This document shows, piece after piece, positions 1 to 9,415 of a stretch of 64,000 nucleotides of DNA. The stretch spans positions 1-64,000 of the forward strand of contig JAGUVW010000016.1 of assembly GCA_020062665.1 (NCBI GenBank), in the 5' to 3' direction. Every line of letters begins with the position of its first letter. The first letter of the stretch is position 1. The position numbers were made by a program, and so were the translations under genes. This DNA is from Pseudomonadales bacterium (GTDB lineage Bacteria > Pseudomonadota > Gammaproteobacteria > Pseudomonadales > Ketobacteraceae). The notes below the pieces were generated by a model. The model was not told where the DNA came from and did not search any database. It was given only the letters and a program-made list of their open reading frames with translations.

Positions 1-58
1 ACGCCGTGAACCCATCCATGGGGGCTGCACAGCGACATCCCTGTCGCTGAGCGTCCGG
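1..58 (+). repeat. Y-fold interspersed repeat, copy 1 (left arm outside window)
   Basis: Core of a repeat found four times in this window. It can form two small hairpins: CCCA-TCCA-TGGG at 11-22 and CAGCGACA-TCCC-TGTCGCTG at 30-49, the second with an 8-bp perfect stem. The core closes with GCGTCC at 51-56. In the complete copies the core lies between long inverted arms that are private to each copy. Here the right arm would start near 53 and the left arm is cut off by the window edge. It lies downstream of ung, outside any gene. Confidence 0.75.
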
Positions 59-98
59 AACCGGAATACCGCACGCTCAGCTGCTTCCCCCAGTATCC

Positions 99-794
99 TC
101 AGATATCCGGCACCACCCAATCAATCGGCTCCATCCCGCGCTTCTGCAGATACTCATTCGCCTTGGAAAAATGCCCGCAGCCCAGAAACCCTCGATGCGC
201 CGACAGCGGCGACGGATGGGGCGCCTGCAGCACACAATGCTTCTTGCGATCGATGAACTGGCCTTTCTTCTGCGCGTAACTGCCCCACAGCATGAAGACG
301 ATCCCCTCGCGATGATCATTCAACTCACGAATCACCGCGTCGGTAAACTGCTCCCAGCCCTTGCCCTGATGGGCCGCCGCCTTGCCCTGCTCCACCGTCA
401 ATACCGCATTCAGCAGCAGCACGCCCTGTTCGGCCCAGTGCGTCAGATTGCCGTGGTTGGGCATGGGAATATGCAGATCCCGCTGCAGTTCCTTGAAGAT
501 GTTGAGCAGCGACGGTGGCAGTGCAACGCCCGGCTGCACGGAAAAACACAGGCCGTGAGCCTGGTTGGGGCCGTGATAAGGGTCCTGCCCCAGAATCACC
601 ACTTTCACCTGCTCGAACGGCGTCAGGTTGAAAGCGTTGAAATATTCGTTGCCCTTGGGAAAGATGATCTTGCCCAGCTCCTTCTGCTGCTGCAGAAACT
701 GCCGCAACTGCTGCATGTAGGGTTGCTGGAACTGGGACAGCAGGCGACGTTTCCAGCTGTCCTCGATCTTGATCTGTGTGTCTGCCGTGGCCAT
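99..794 (-). CDS. ung: uracil-DNA glycosylase, family 1
   Basis: Removes uracil from DNA as the first step of base-excision repair, in the cytoplasm. The 231-residue protein has the usual length and both signature blocks: GQDPYH at about 69-74, whose Asp activates water, and HPSPLS at about 193-198 in the DNA-binding loop. The LLLN segment near 126-129 is also family-typical. I start at the ATG at 794, giving MATADTQ; a GTG at 806 in the same frame would overlap the stop of the upstream regulator gene and add four residues. No strong Shine-Dalgarno sequence separates the two. The TetR-type gene ends 8 bases upstream, so the two are probably cotranscribed. Confidence 0.97.
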   Translation of the reverse strand: MATADTQIKIEDSWKRRLLSQFQQPYMQQLRQFLQQQKELGKIIFPKGNEYFNAFNLTPFEQVKVVILGQDPYHGPNQAHGLCFSVQPGVALPPSLLNIFKELQRDLHIPMPNHGNLTHWAEQGVLLLNAVLTVEQGKAAAHQGKGWEQFTDAVIRELNDHREGIVFMLWGSYAQKKGQFIDRKKHCVLQAPHPSPLSAHRGFLGCGHFSKANEYLQKRGMEPIDWVVPDI

Positions 795-802
795 TGCCAA
801 AC

Positions 803-1489
803 TCACTGTGACGCCTGAGCCGGCAACATGGCGCGCAGCTGACGCTTCAGCATGCGGTGGGCCTTGTTCATGTCGAACTGCTCCACCGGCACCATCAGCG
901 CTTCCTGTTCGATGCGGAATACCGTACCCATCACCAGCTCACCGGCAATTTCCAGCTCCTCCACCTTGATCAGCCGACACAGCTCTATCATTTCTTCCAG
1001 CAAGTGATCGAAGTACGTGCGCGCCACCTCACGCAGACGCGGATCGCGCAGACATTCGTGCATGAACGCCTGCTCCGCCAGCATGTGATCACGCTTGTCA
1101 CGCAGCTCCAGCTGGATGAAGGACAGAATCAGCGCGGTGAGACGATCAAGCAGTTGATCCAGCAATACCGGATCCGTGTGGAGCGCATCCTTGTGTTCAT
1201 TGACGAAATCGCCAATGTGCTGATAGATCGGATTCACCACGTCGCTGATGGCGCTTTCCGCAAACAGCGTGAACGTATCGGCAATCAGATCAGAGATATC
1301 GTCGAAATAATAAGTCGTCGCAGAAAGCGGCACGCCCGCTTCCTTGGCCACGGCACGATGACGCACGCCACGTACGCCGTCGGACACCACGATGCGCAGG
1401 GCTGCTTCCAGAATGGAACGACGTCGCTGCTCGCTGCGAGCCCGCGCCGCCTTGCGTCCGCGGTAGTTAATTGCGCTTTCGTCAGACAT
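803..1489 (-). CDS. TetR/AcrR family transcriptional regulator
   Basis: A 228-residue one-component repressor type. After a basic N-terminus ([15 protein letters not shown]) comes the TetR helix-turn-helix, about residues 20-70, with the family end motif [12 protein letters not shown]. The rest is a helical ligand-binding domain of variable type, so the ligand cannot be read from sequence. I chose the ATG at 1489 because GAGGAT lies just upstream; the frame opens at 1516 without a ribosome site. A -10-like TATGAT (minus strand, 1525-1530) could serve as promoter. The gene runs straight into ung, 8 bases downstream. Targets are unknown. Confidence 0.88.
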   Translation of the reverse strand: MSDESAINYRGRKAARARSEQRRRSILEAALRIVVSDGVRGVRHRAVAKEAGVPLSATTYYFDDISDLIADTFTLFAESAISDVVNPIYQHIGDFVNEHKDALHTDPVLLDQLLDRLTALILSFIQLELRDKRDHMLAEQAFMHECLRDPRLREVARTYFDHLLEEMIELCRLIKVEELEIAGELVMGTVFRIEQEALMVPVEQFDMNKAHRMLKRQLRAMLPAQASQ

Positions 1490-1583
1490 AGATCCTCGGA
1501 TTCCGGAGTCCAGCAAAAGCGCGAATCATACCCCAATCCGCAGGGGTTTTCATGGCGAAAAGGAAAGTTGATTAGGCTGTCAG

Positions 1584-1625
1584 GCAAAAAAAGGCCCCAA
1601 TGGTTTTTGCAAACCGATTGGGGCT
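1584..1625 (-). terminator. Rho-independent terminator downstream of the DUF2236 gene
   Basis: On the minus strand, arms GCCCCAAT and ATTGGGGC (1594-1601 and 1617-1624), extended inside by GGTTT/AAACC pairing, are followed by a run of seven T (1585-1591 read on the minus strand). It insulates the TetR-ung pair from leftward transcription of the oxygenase gene. Confidence 0.85.
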
Positions 1626-1899
1626 TCCCAGCAAGAAACCGTGTCGATTTATTATTGTTGTCGTCATGCTGGGATTATCTGAGCAATGGGCGGGCCAATC
1701 GCGCAAAAAATCTACAATCTTGAAAAGGCAGGATTTTTGATTTCCAGAATGTTACGCGGGTAACACTTGGACTGTGACGCATGGTTAAAATGTGACCATT
1801 TTGGTCACGGAACGAATTAGGTAAGCCGGGCTAGCGCCATTCGAGAGGGAGAAGAAAGGCAGCAGTGCGCCGCCTTCCGGATGTGGATGCCTGCGCCGG
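1626..1899. other. gap without a gene, two inverted repeats
   Basis: The 410-base gap 1490-1899 contains no convincing coding frame. Besides the terminator it holds GTTAC-GCGG-GTAAC at 1751-1764 and GTGACC-ATTTT-GGTCAC at 1792-1808, short perfect inverted repeats of operator size. They lie downstream of the DUF2236 gene and about 270 bases upstream of the TetR gene, so their role is unclear. Confidence 0.5.
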
Positions 1900-3042
1900 T
1901 TACGCCAGGCTACGAAACGCGAACTGACTGGGGTCGCCACCCAATCCATCCGAGATGTTCTTGCGCCGCACCTTGTGGTTGGTTTCACCCACAAACTGCT
2001 GGATGAATTGAGGCAGGAGCGGCCGCGCCACCGACGTCGTCCGTAACGCACCCGCAATGGCGCGTACCATCAGACGGTTCGGCAATGTGCCCTTGATGTT
2101 GAGATCCTTCGCCACCACCGACCCCAGCAAAAATTCTGCAAACGCCAGCAACATGCCTTCGCTGAGCATGAAGGGCGGCTTGTCGGCCATATCCCGCAGC
2201 AGGGCCTTGGCGAGTTTCTCGCTGTCGCCGGTGGGGCTGTAAAGATGACTCATCAATTGCAGCGCCAGGATGTACTGTTCCTCGATGGAGGCAGACAGCA
2301 ACGCCTCATCCACACCCAGCACATAGCCGGCATAACGCCAGTAATAATGCATCAGGCGCTTTTCCGCGTCAGGAACCCGCACACCGAGGCGCTCGATGCC
2401 CCGCGCCACCATGAAATCGAATTCCAGCACGGTGCCGGCCATGTCTTCCTGATTGATGGGCTGATCGTATTTTGCCGCATCCCACTTGCCGGAATGCCAG
2501 AGGAACTGGCGCACGGCGGAATGCACCAGCCGCACTTCCATCAGCGTGCGATGACCAATACTGCCGGGGCGGATGCCGCCCTCGCCCACCATGTTGTGGA
2601 GCAGCTGGCCGGTTTCATAGATGCGTCGAGTAACGTCCTTCTGCAAGCGCCCGGTCGCCACCAGCACCTGGGCCGGCTTGTTGTAGCTGTAGCCTTCCAC
2701 CAGACTGCTGCAGAGCAGCACGAGCCCCTGCAACGGGCCGTACTGCAGAAACACCTTGCGGCCCTTTTCCAGCTCGGCGAAATCCACCCAGCCGGGAACC
2801 GTGTTGCAGTGATCGAGAAATTCCTGGAACACGCCGCCCTCGCTGCGGGCACGGGACTCCACTTCCGCCAGCATGTCCGACGGCCGACCGCGCTTGATCA
2901 GCGCCGTACAGGCATCCGCCTTGTCGTCGCAAACCTGCCGCCATTGTTCGAGATTGCGATGGGAATAACGATCCCACCAAACGCGCTCCTGCGGTGACTG
3001 CGGTCCCTGCTGATAGCGTTGGAACTCCTCCGCTGTAGGCAT
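1900..3042 (-). CDS. DUF2236 / MpaB-like oxygenase family protein
   Basis: A 380-residue protein of the DUF2236 family (MpaB and latex-clearing-protein relatives), in which characterised members bind b-type heme and act as oxygenases. Visible hallmarks are R-x2-R-IYET-GQ-LLHNM near 140-150, EVRLVHSAVRQFLW near 168-181 and PINQEDMAGT near 195-204; the family's heme-ligand and pocket residues fall in this central block. No signal peptide or membrane segment is seen, so it is probably cytoplasmic. The start at 3042 gives MPTAEEF. The gene stands alone, closed by the terminator at 1584-1625. The substrate cannot be inferred. Confidence 0.82.
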   Translation of the reverse strand: MPTAEEFQRYQQGPQSPQERVWWDRYSHRNLEQWRQVCDDKADACTALIKRGRPSDMLAEVESRARSEGGVFQEFLDHCNTVPGWVDFAELEKGRKVFLQYGPLQGLVLLCSSLVEGYSYNKPAQVLVATGRLQKDVTRRIYETGQLLHNMVGEGGIRPGSIGHRTLMEVRLVHSAVRQFLWHSGKWDAAKYDQPINQEDMAGTVLEFDFMVARGIERLGVRVPDAEKRLMHYYWRYAGYVLGVDEALLSASIEEQYILALQLMSHLYSPTGDSEKLAKALLRDMADKPPFMLSEGMLLAFAEFLLGSVVAKDLNIKGTLPNRLMVRAIAGALRTTSVARPLLPQFIQQFVGETNHKVRRKNISDGLGGDPSQFAFRSLA

Positions 3043-3253
3043 GGATGTACCCTCTGTAGTTTTATTGTGGCCGGAAATCAGAACCGGCTGGTTTTATAAC
3101 CATAGCAGAGGTTGGGGGCGGCAAACAAGAACCCATCGGTTCTATTTCGGGCACAGACGAGCCATGGCCACCCTGTCGCAACACCTTGTTTTATTTGACT
3201 TGAGGGACATCGCCTGCCTCAATGAAAAGAATCACCCGCACAGGCCCCGCATC

Positions 3254-5149
3254 ATGGACGAACCCGCCCTGAACTACGTACTGCTGCTGTCGGACGACAC
3301 TGACGCCGAAACGCTGGGGGATCTCGAGTCCCACATCAAGGCCCTGGAACAGCCGCAGCCGGAACGCCGTACGCTGGCGGAGTGGCTGGCATCCCCCACA
3401 CCCGGCACCCGCCTGCTCTGTCTGCTGAGCGATGCAGACATTCGCCTGCTGCTGGGTCAGCCCGGCGTCAGCGAATGGCAGATCGCCGTGCTGCCGCTGA
3501 AATCCAATCGCAGCGCCCAGGCCAGTTTTGGCGTACCCGCCAATCTGCAGCAGGCGTTGAAAGGTGCGCTGGAAATCGAAAACACCGTCACCATCGATCT
3601 GCTGACCTGCAACGGCGAAATCATGCTGGGCACCCTGATCATCGGCGACGTTTGGGGGCTGCAGTCCAGCCGGGTGGAAGAACACTTCTGGCGTCGCATT
3701 CGCGCCACCCTCGGTCATCTTGGCAGCCTGCGCCTGCAGGCCTATTCCATCACCACCGGCAAGGGCCAGGAGCAGGATCTGGCCGCCATGGGCGTGATGG
3801 TGTTCGGCCACAATTTCGCGGGCAGTTCCGCCACCGCGGTGAGCCAGGATCTGACACTGAACGACGGCAAACTCAACGCCTTCATCCTGTCGCCCACCAG
3901 TGTCATGAGTCATCTGTGGTTTCTGCTCAAACTGCGGATTCTGCGCCGGGTATCGTTGCAGCAACTGCCCGACAGCGTGGGCTTCGTCCGCACCAACGCA
4001 CTTACCGTTCGCAGCCAGCGCCCACAGGAGTCCACGCTGGATGGCATTTCTCACGCAGGAAATGAATGGGTGATCGAAGTCCGCGAGAAAGCCGCCAATG
4101 TCCTGATCGGAAAACGTGTCGCACTGGCGGAAGAAGAAGGCAGCAGCCGTGAATCCCTGCGCACCACCCACCTGCCCTCCCTCGCCACCAGCCGCATGCT
4201 GCGGGAAAAATCCCTGCCGCTGTTCCCTCACGCCGCCGAGGCGGATTTTCGCGAACTGTTTCTGAACCTGCGCGACAGCGCAAAAATTTCAACGGCATTC
4301 ATCATCCTGATGATCCTCAGCACCTTGCTGGCGAGCACCGGGCTGTTTCTGAACTCCGCGTCAGTCATCATTGGCGCGATGATCCTGGCGCCGCTGATGT
4401 CACCGATCATTTCCCTTGCCATGGGCATCGTGCGTTCGGATCGCAACCTGATACAGACGAGCCTGAAAACACTCATGACAGGACTGGTAGTGGCGTTGCT
4501 GTGCGCTGCGCTGTTTTCGTTGCTGATGCCTTTGCGCACGGTCACACCCGAGATGGATGGCCGCCTGCATCCGAGCCTGCTGGATCTGATCGTCGCGCTG
4601 CTATCGGGCGTGGCGGGCGCCTATGCCAACGCCAAGGAGGAAATTGCCAAAAGCCTGGCCGGCGTGGCAATTGCGGTAGCACTGGTGCCGCCGCTGGCCG
4701 TGACCGGCATCGGCATCGGCTGGATGGATCTGCAGATGGTGATGGGATCGGCGCTGCTGTTCCTCACCAACCTGGTGGGCATCATGCTCGCCGCGAGCAT
4801 CACGTTTCTGATTCTGGGTTTTGCACCGGTCAGCCGTGCGCGCAAGGCACTGGCCTTCAGCGTGGGATTGATGATTCTGATCGCCATTCCGCTGGGTCTG
4901 GCTTTTCAGGGTATGGTGCAGCGCAACAGCATCCGCCTGGCGCTGGCAGAGATCGCCGCCCAGCATCCAGAGGATGGCGTTTTTGAGGTGCGGGAAGTCA
5001 TTCTGGGCGGCCCATCGCCGATGATCCGCTTGCAGATCCGGGTAGCCGGCGATTGGAGCGAAGAGATGATGGCGCGCCAGAAGGCGCGCATCGGGGAGCG
5101 GTTGGGGCAGGATGTGATTGTGGAATTTGGGGTGGTTTATGTGCGGTGA
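3254..5149 (+). CDS. TIGR00341/DUF389 family inner-membrane protein with kinase-like N-domain
   Basis: A multi-pass membrane protein of 631 residues. The N-terminal half (about 1-320) resembles the diacylglycerol-kinase-like domain found in some members, though no complete GGDGT motif is present. The C-terminal half is the DUF389 domain: FREL near 330 leads into hydrophobic segments with SASVIIGAMILAPLMSP and GVAIAVALVPPLAV, then a soluble tail. The frame opens at 3041, but residues before the ATG at 3254 are low-complexity and unlike the family; ATG 3164 is a second option. The upstream neighbour is divergent and the downstream lipoprotein gene convergent. Function of the family is unknown. 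Confidence 0.75.
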   Translation: MDEPALNYVLLLSDDTDAETLGDLESHIKALEQPQPERRTLAEWLASPTPGTRLLCLLSDADIRLLLGQPGVSEWQIAVLPLKSNRSAQASFGVPANLQQALKGALEIENTVTIDLLTCNGEIMLGTLIIGDVWGLQSSRVEEHFWRRIRATLGHLGSLRLQAYSITTGKGQEQDLAAMGVMVFGHNFAGSSATAVSQDLTLNDGKLNAFILSPTSVMSHLWFLLKLRILRRVSLQQLPDSVGFVRTNALTVRSQRPQESTLDGISHAGNEWVIEVREKAANVLIGKRVALAEEEGSSRESLRTTHLPSLATSRMLREKSLPLFPHAAEADFRELFLNLRDSAKISTAFIILMILSTLLASTGLFLNSASVIIGAMILAPLMSPIISLAMGIVRSDRNLIQTSLKTLMTGLVVALLCAALFSLLMPLRTVTPEMDGRLHPSLLDLIVALLSGVAGAYANAKEEIAKSLAGVAIAVALVPPLAVTGIGIGWMDLQMVMGSALLFLTNLVGIMLAASITFLILGFAPVSRARKALAFSVGLMILIAIPLGLAFQGMVQRNSIRLALAEIAAQHPEDGVFEVREVILGGPSPMIRLQIRVAGDWSEEMMARQKARIGERLGQDVIVEFGVVYVR

Positions 5150-5266
5150 GGGTGAGAGAACGCCTTCACCGCTTATGGTCTTTACGCGGCGTAACGCCAC
5201 AAAAATCCTCAGCCACAATCACAGGCCGATGAAACACAGTTACTCAGAAAAACGAGCATTAAATAT

Positions 5267-5677
5267 TTAATTTTCAGGGATACCCAGATACTTACATACG
5301 GAGCTAGGATAGGTCTTGGTTTTAACAGTATTGTTGACCACCGTAACAACAGTGCATGACCCCTGAACAAATGCCAGCGTTACCGAATCAAGCTTATACA
5401 ATGCCTTTGTTTCCAACGGGAATTTCGCGTTATCCCACTCGTCAACATTTCCTTTTTCATCCAAGATCACGATTGTGCCGTCGGATTTGAACGCCAACCG
5501 AAATGGTAAAAAACCGTCGTTTGGCTTCTCCCCTTTATCTGGTCTCCTTGATTCATCGGAATATTCCTCCGTCACAACGTCTTCTTTCTTGTCGCCGGCA
5601 TCCCCGCAACCAGATAGAACTGACACAAAAAGAAAGAACGCCAATCCAACAGAAAATTTACGAGTGCTGCAATACAT
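5267..5677 (-). CDS. small hypothetical lipoprotein
   Basis: A 136-residue protein with a type II signal peptide: basic MYCSTRKF, hydrophobic core, lipobox LSGC with the lipidated Cys near residue 24. A charged linker follows (KKEDVVTEEYSDESRR), then a compact domain with a Cys pair (GSCTVV and SVCKY) that could form a disulfide in the periplasm. No known family is recognised. A strong Shine-Dalgarno sequence (AGGAGGAGA) overlaps the stop of the FecR-barrel gene 14 bases upstream, so the two are translated from one message. Like the 3' part of its neighbour it is visibly AT-richer than the rest of the window, which suggests shared foreign origin. Confidence 0.75.
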   Translation of the reverse strand: MYCSTRKFSVGLAFFLFVSVLSGCGDAGDKKEDVVTEEYSDESRRPDKGEKPNDGFLPFRLAFKSDGTIVILDEKGNVDEWDNAKFPLETKALYKLDSVTLAFVQGSCTVVTVVNNTVKTKTYPSSVCKYLGIPEN

Positions 5678-5691
5678 ACAGATTTCTCCTC

Positions 5692-8600
5692 CTAAAGGTT
5701 CATATTCACTGAAAGATAAGTAAAGCGCGAAGGGTAAAATTCGAGCTCAGTTGCGCCAAAACTGGCATACTCTTCCTCACGCCCAAATAGATTATTAATA
5801 CCCACCTGAACGTACCCTGCCCTTCGACCAAAGCGATAGCGGCCATAAACATCGGTTACCCAATCATCTCTCCGCTGGACATCAGAGCCGGCAAGAGGCT
5901 CAATGAGCTGCCTATAATATGCTTGGGACACTCCAAACAACAGCCCGTTAGATAAAAACACATCAAAAGCAAGCGGCAATGAAAAACGCTCAAGCCGGCT
6001 TATAAATGACACACCACCAAAAGACTCAAACTCCAATTCGTCACGTCTCAACTGGCCGGAAAGCGCGAATGAGGACCCGGGGGTCCAAGAATAGTAAAAT
6101 ACCGATTCAGATACCTTCGAGTCAATTTCAGATGTCGATCCATCACCAACCTCTACCGGAATCTTGACCTGTCGTTGAACATGACTTGCGCCGCCGACGA
6201 GCCCCTTGCTGACAATGAAGTCAACACCCAGCGCGTAATTTCGGCTTTCAGCTCCATAAAAATCATCGAATAGCTGATTAAACCCAACAAAGGTAGTTGG
6301 CTCCACCGTTTGATTGGCAACGTAGGGACGAGAAACCGAATCAAATGCAGCGATTCGAACCGTAAACTTGTCAGAAAAATACAATGAAAAACCAATTTTT
6401 GGACTCCAGTATTCCAAGCGATCCTTTATATCTACCAATTCAGGATCAAACGGTATCGAAAAAATCTCTTGCCCATCCTCGTCAAAAACCGCAAGAGTTT
6501 GCTGACTAGCGCGCTCCGAGTTCCTTTCTACAGAAAGGTATGAAAAACCTAGATCACCGGTCACTCGACCACCAATACTCGAAGTGAAATAAAGATATGC
6601 GTTCTCATAGGAGGGACGATCGTCAGAATCTTCCAACTCAACAAAAACATTGGTCAACGATGGGTCATCAAGATCCGGAAAGGAGAGCTCAGTAATACCA
6701 CTGGCATTCGCTTTAAAATCTGCGTACCCGCCACCCAAAACTACAGTTAGCCGATTGAACAGCTGCGAATACTGAATTTCCAAACCGGAATTTTCATGCT
6801 CGGATTCAGTATTAACATCCAATTCTCCAACACGATCGACTTGATAGTTTTCCATATCCTGAAAAACCCCATGCAATATCAGCGCACCAGAAGAAGCGAT
6901 TCTGTGGCTCACGCCAACGCGGAAAATTTTTTGCTTACTTGAATTATCCTCAAGCAAGCTAACCAGATCAGAAATCTCTGGCGTCAAATCACCTCGCTCC
7001 CACTCAAGCTTTCTATATTCAAACTGCACACTTGTCGCCGGACTCACCTGCCACTGCACCAACCCATTGTAAATATCCTGCTCCTGATCCGCGTTCTCGC
7101 GCCAGCCATCGGATTCGAAATGATACTGCCCCAGACTCACCGCCACCGGCCCTGCCAGAAATGATCCCACTAGATCATCGCCCCAGGTACCATCGCTGCC
7201 GCCATAACCGTTGGCCATGCCATACACACCATCCTGGGTGAACAGAGAGTGGTATTCGTTAAAACTCGGACGCTGTGGACCAGCACCGGCCACAATAGAC
7301 AGGTCGGCCTCGCTCAATTGTGGTTGCAGTGGATAGGCGCTCAGTGGTTGCCACAACTGCGACTGTAACAATTCCGACACCCGTGCCGTCTCATAGCGCG
7401 GATCGCCGGCATAATAGTCCGCCAGCAGGCGATGCCCTTCCGAATTCGTTGGATCGCGGCGAATGGCATCCCAACCATTCAGCAGCACGCCCTGGGAATA
7501 TCCCACCTCATTGTAGGCCCGCGCCAGCGTCGCACTCCGCGACGCCGCGTCACTCTGCAGTAACGTTTCTGAACGATAGATAGCGCGCTTGTCGTTCAAC
7601 TCGCGCGATGTTTCCAGCTCATCGATCGCGCCGACAGGATCATTGGCAAACAGCTTGTGCACACCGGTGTAGAAGTATGGCGTGGGATCATTGGGATCGA
7701 ATTGCTTGGCCAGATCCCACTGTTTGATCGCTTCGCCATCGCGTTTTTCTTCGAAATAGGCGCGGCCCAGATACGAACGCAACACACTGCGCAAGGGATC
7801 GAGGCTGACCGCATATTCCATCTGCTGACGCCCGGCTTCCAGATCGCCATCGCGCAGCAGCGTGAGCCCCAGACCAAGATGATATTGCGGATTGCTGGAG
7901 TCCGCCGCCAAGGCGCGGGTGAAGTGCTCACGCGCAGACGTGAGTTTGAGGCGGAACAGTTGCACAAAGCCTTTGCTGCCTTCCAGTTCGGCGTTGCGGG
8001 CCAGTTCCTCCGGCACAGCTTCCAGCGTCTTGCGCGCTGCACCCACATCACCCTGTGCAAGATGAAGCTCACTCAGGCGCAAATGGGCCAGCACGCTGTC
8101 CGGTTGCACGCGCACGGCCTGGCGCGCACTTTTCAATGCGTCCTGCAATTGCAGTTGTGCCTGCTGGGCGTAGGACAGCGCGATCCACGCAGCAGCTTTA
8201 TCCGGTGCTTGTTCGACGGCTTCGTCTGCACTGGCGCGCGCGCGGTCGATGTCGTTGCGGGCAACGGCGGCGATGGCATTGAGGCCGTGCGCCAATCCGG
8301 CGTGTGATCCCTGCAGCAGCGGCTGAACGGTGCGCGTAAATTCCCCGACACGACCGATCTGCAGCAACAGGCTGGCGCGCGCAAGTTGAATCACGGGTGA
8401 AGGCTGCGGCACGGCCAGCAGCGCCAGTGCCTGATCGATACGATTCTGCTGCAACGCGACGATGGCATCCTGGATCAATGCCTTGTCTTGCGCTGTTTGC
8501 GCCGGCAATTCCGCCAGCGACAGCACTGGCGGATAGTGGATGGCCCATTCCACCACGGTGGAAGGCGGGACATTGAAACGCGCCAGATCCTGATCCCGCG

Positions 8601-9150
8601 CGCTTGCCGTGGCTTGCTGGCCGGCCGTCAGACTGGCGCGGGATTTTTCATTGTACGCGGTGACTTTACCTTCCATCACGCTGACGGCGCCTTGTTCCTG
8701 GGCGCTGACAATAAACTCCGTGCCTTCCACCACGGCATTCACATAGGGCGTTGCCACCTCAAACTGGCGCACGATACGGCTGATGAAATGGGCGAGACCC
8801 TGCTTGAGTTCGATCCAGAATTTTTCGTCACTGGCGCGCGCAGGAAAACTCAGGATGCTGTTGGCGTCGAGGCGGGCGAAGGTGTTGTTGCGCAGATGTA
8901 ATGCTGCCCGGCTGTTGCCGCCGACGCGAACGCTGTCACCGGGGCACAGCCGTTGTTCGTGTTTCAATGGCTGCCAGTCCTGCGTCGGTGACTGGCGCTG
9001 CACCAGACCTTCCACCGCGACCACTTTTGCCACCCAGTCTTCGCAGGCCTGCGCTGGCAGAGGCATGAGGATCGCCACAAAAAACAATATGAAAAATTTA
9101 TGACGCCGACTGACTGCAGGAATGGCGGTTCCGCGTGATTCCGTTTTCAC
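5692..9150 (-). CDS. FecR-domain / TPR / outer-membrane beta-barrel protein
   Basis: A very large envelope protein of 1152 residues from a GTG start at 9150, with GGAG six bases upstream; the frame stays open to 9225, but the GTG gives a good signal peptide ending LPAQA before CEDW. Domains in order: FecR-type domain (about 37-185; WQPLKHEQRLCPGDSVRVG, ATPYVNAVVEGTEF), TPR array (about 220-590; repeated LGLGLTLLRDGDLEAGR-like helices), then an outer-membrane beta-barrel (about 615-1152; alternating strands, ending SVNMNL). FecR domains normally relay signals through anti-sigma proteins, but no sigma factor gene is nearby. A nucleotide cyclase gene lies upstream and a lipoprotein gene 14 bases downstream. 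Base composition drops to AT-rich from about 7050 towards the 3' end. Confidence 0.85.
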   Translation of the reverse strand: MKTESRGTAIPAVSRRHKFFILFFVAILMPLPAQACEDWVAKVVAVEGLVQRQSPTQDWQPLKHEQRLCPGDSVRVGGNSRAALHLRNNTFARLDANSILSFPARASDEKFWIELKQGLAHFISRIVRQFEVATPYVNAVVEGTEFIVSAQEQGAVSVMEGKVTAYNEKSRASLTAGQQATASARDQDLARFNVPPSTVVEWAIHYPPVLSLAELPAQTAQDKALIQDAIVALQQNRIDQALALLAVPQPSPVIQLARASLLLQIGRVGEFTRTVQPLLQGSHAGLAHGLNAIAAVARNDIDRARASADEAVEQAPDKAAAWIALSYAQQAQLQLQDALKSARQAVRVQPDSVLAHLRLSELHLAQGDVGAARKTLEAVPEELARNAELEGSKGFVQLFRLKLTSAREHFTRALAADSSNPQYHLGLGLTLLRDGDLEAGRQQMEYAVSLDPLRSVLRSYLGRAYFEEKRDGEAIKQWDLAKQFDPNDPTPYFYTGVHKLFANDPVGAIDELETSRELNDKRAIYRSETLLQSDAASRSATLARAYNEVGYSQGVLLNGWDAIRRDPTNSEGHRLLADYYAGDPRYETARVSELLQSQLWQPLSAYPLQPQLSEADLSIVAGAGPQRPSFNEYHSLFTQDGVYGMANGYGGSDGTWGDDLVGSFLAGPVAVSLGQYHFESDGWRENADQEQDIYNGLVQWQVSPATSVQFEYRKLEWERGDLTPEISDLVSLLEDNSSKQKIFRVGVSHRIASSGALILHGVFQDMENYQVDRVGELDVNTESEHENSGLEIQYSQLFNRLTVVLGGGYADFKANASGITELSFPDLDDPSLTNVFVELEDSDDRPSYENAYLYFTSSIGGRVTGDLGFSYLSVERNSERASQQTLAVFDEDGQEIFSIPFDPELVDIKDRLEYWSPKIGFSLYFSDKFTVRIAAFDSVSRPYVANQTVEPTTFVGFNQLFDDFYGAESRNYALGVDFIVSKGLVGGASHVQRQVKIPVEVGDGSTSEIDSKVSESVFYYSWTPGSSFALSGQLRRDELEFESFGGVSFISRLERFSLPLAFDVFLSNGLLFGVSQAYYRQLIEPLAGSDVQRRDDWVTDVYGRYRFGRRAGYVQVGINNLFGREEEYASFGATELEFYPSRFTYLSVNMNL

Positions 9151-9310
9151 TGATTGCTCCACCCATGATGTTTCCTTTGCAACGGCAGCAATACATCTGC
9201 ACAGGCAAGAACGCCGTTGACCCAATATGCCCTTGATTGGAGTCCTATGACATTGTCACGGTGGTGAATGGAAGGCTCGCTTTGAAGCAATACTACTGAC
9301 GGGCTGGCGC

Positions 9311-9362
9311 ATTGTGTCCAGATTTAGCTACACAATTCAAGTCACTGTGAATAGTCCACAGT
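9311..9362. promoter_or_regulatory. two palindromes in the leader of the FecR-barrel gene
   Basis: Within the 265-base gap between the cyclase and FecR-barrel genes are a perfect 7-bp inverted repeat ATTGTGT-N12-ACACAAT (9311-9336) and ACTGTG-N7-CACAGT (9344-9362). The second resembles a CRP/Vfr half-site pair (TGTGA...CACA) but its spacing is one base off the consensus. Either could be an operator for the downstream gene. No clear promoter hexamers were recognised. Confidence 0.4.
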
Positions 9363-9415
9363 TTCACGCTGCAGTTTGTGGCAACTGGAAAATTCAGCGC
9401 ACGGGTTTCGTCGCA

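Noticed and set aside
171-818. Long open frame on the plus strand opposite ung
   Set aside because: Mirror frame of a clear ung gene with no ribosome site or family features; high GC content keeps such frames open.
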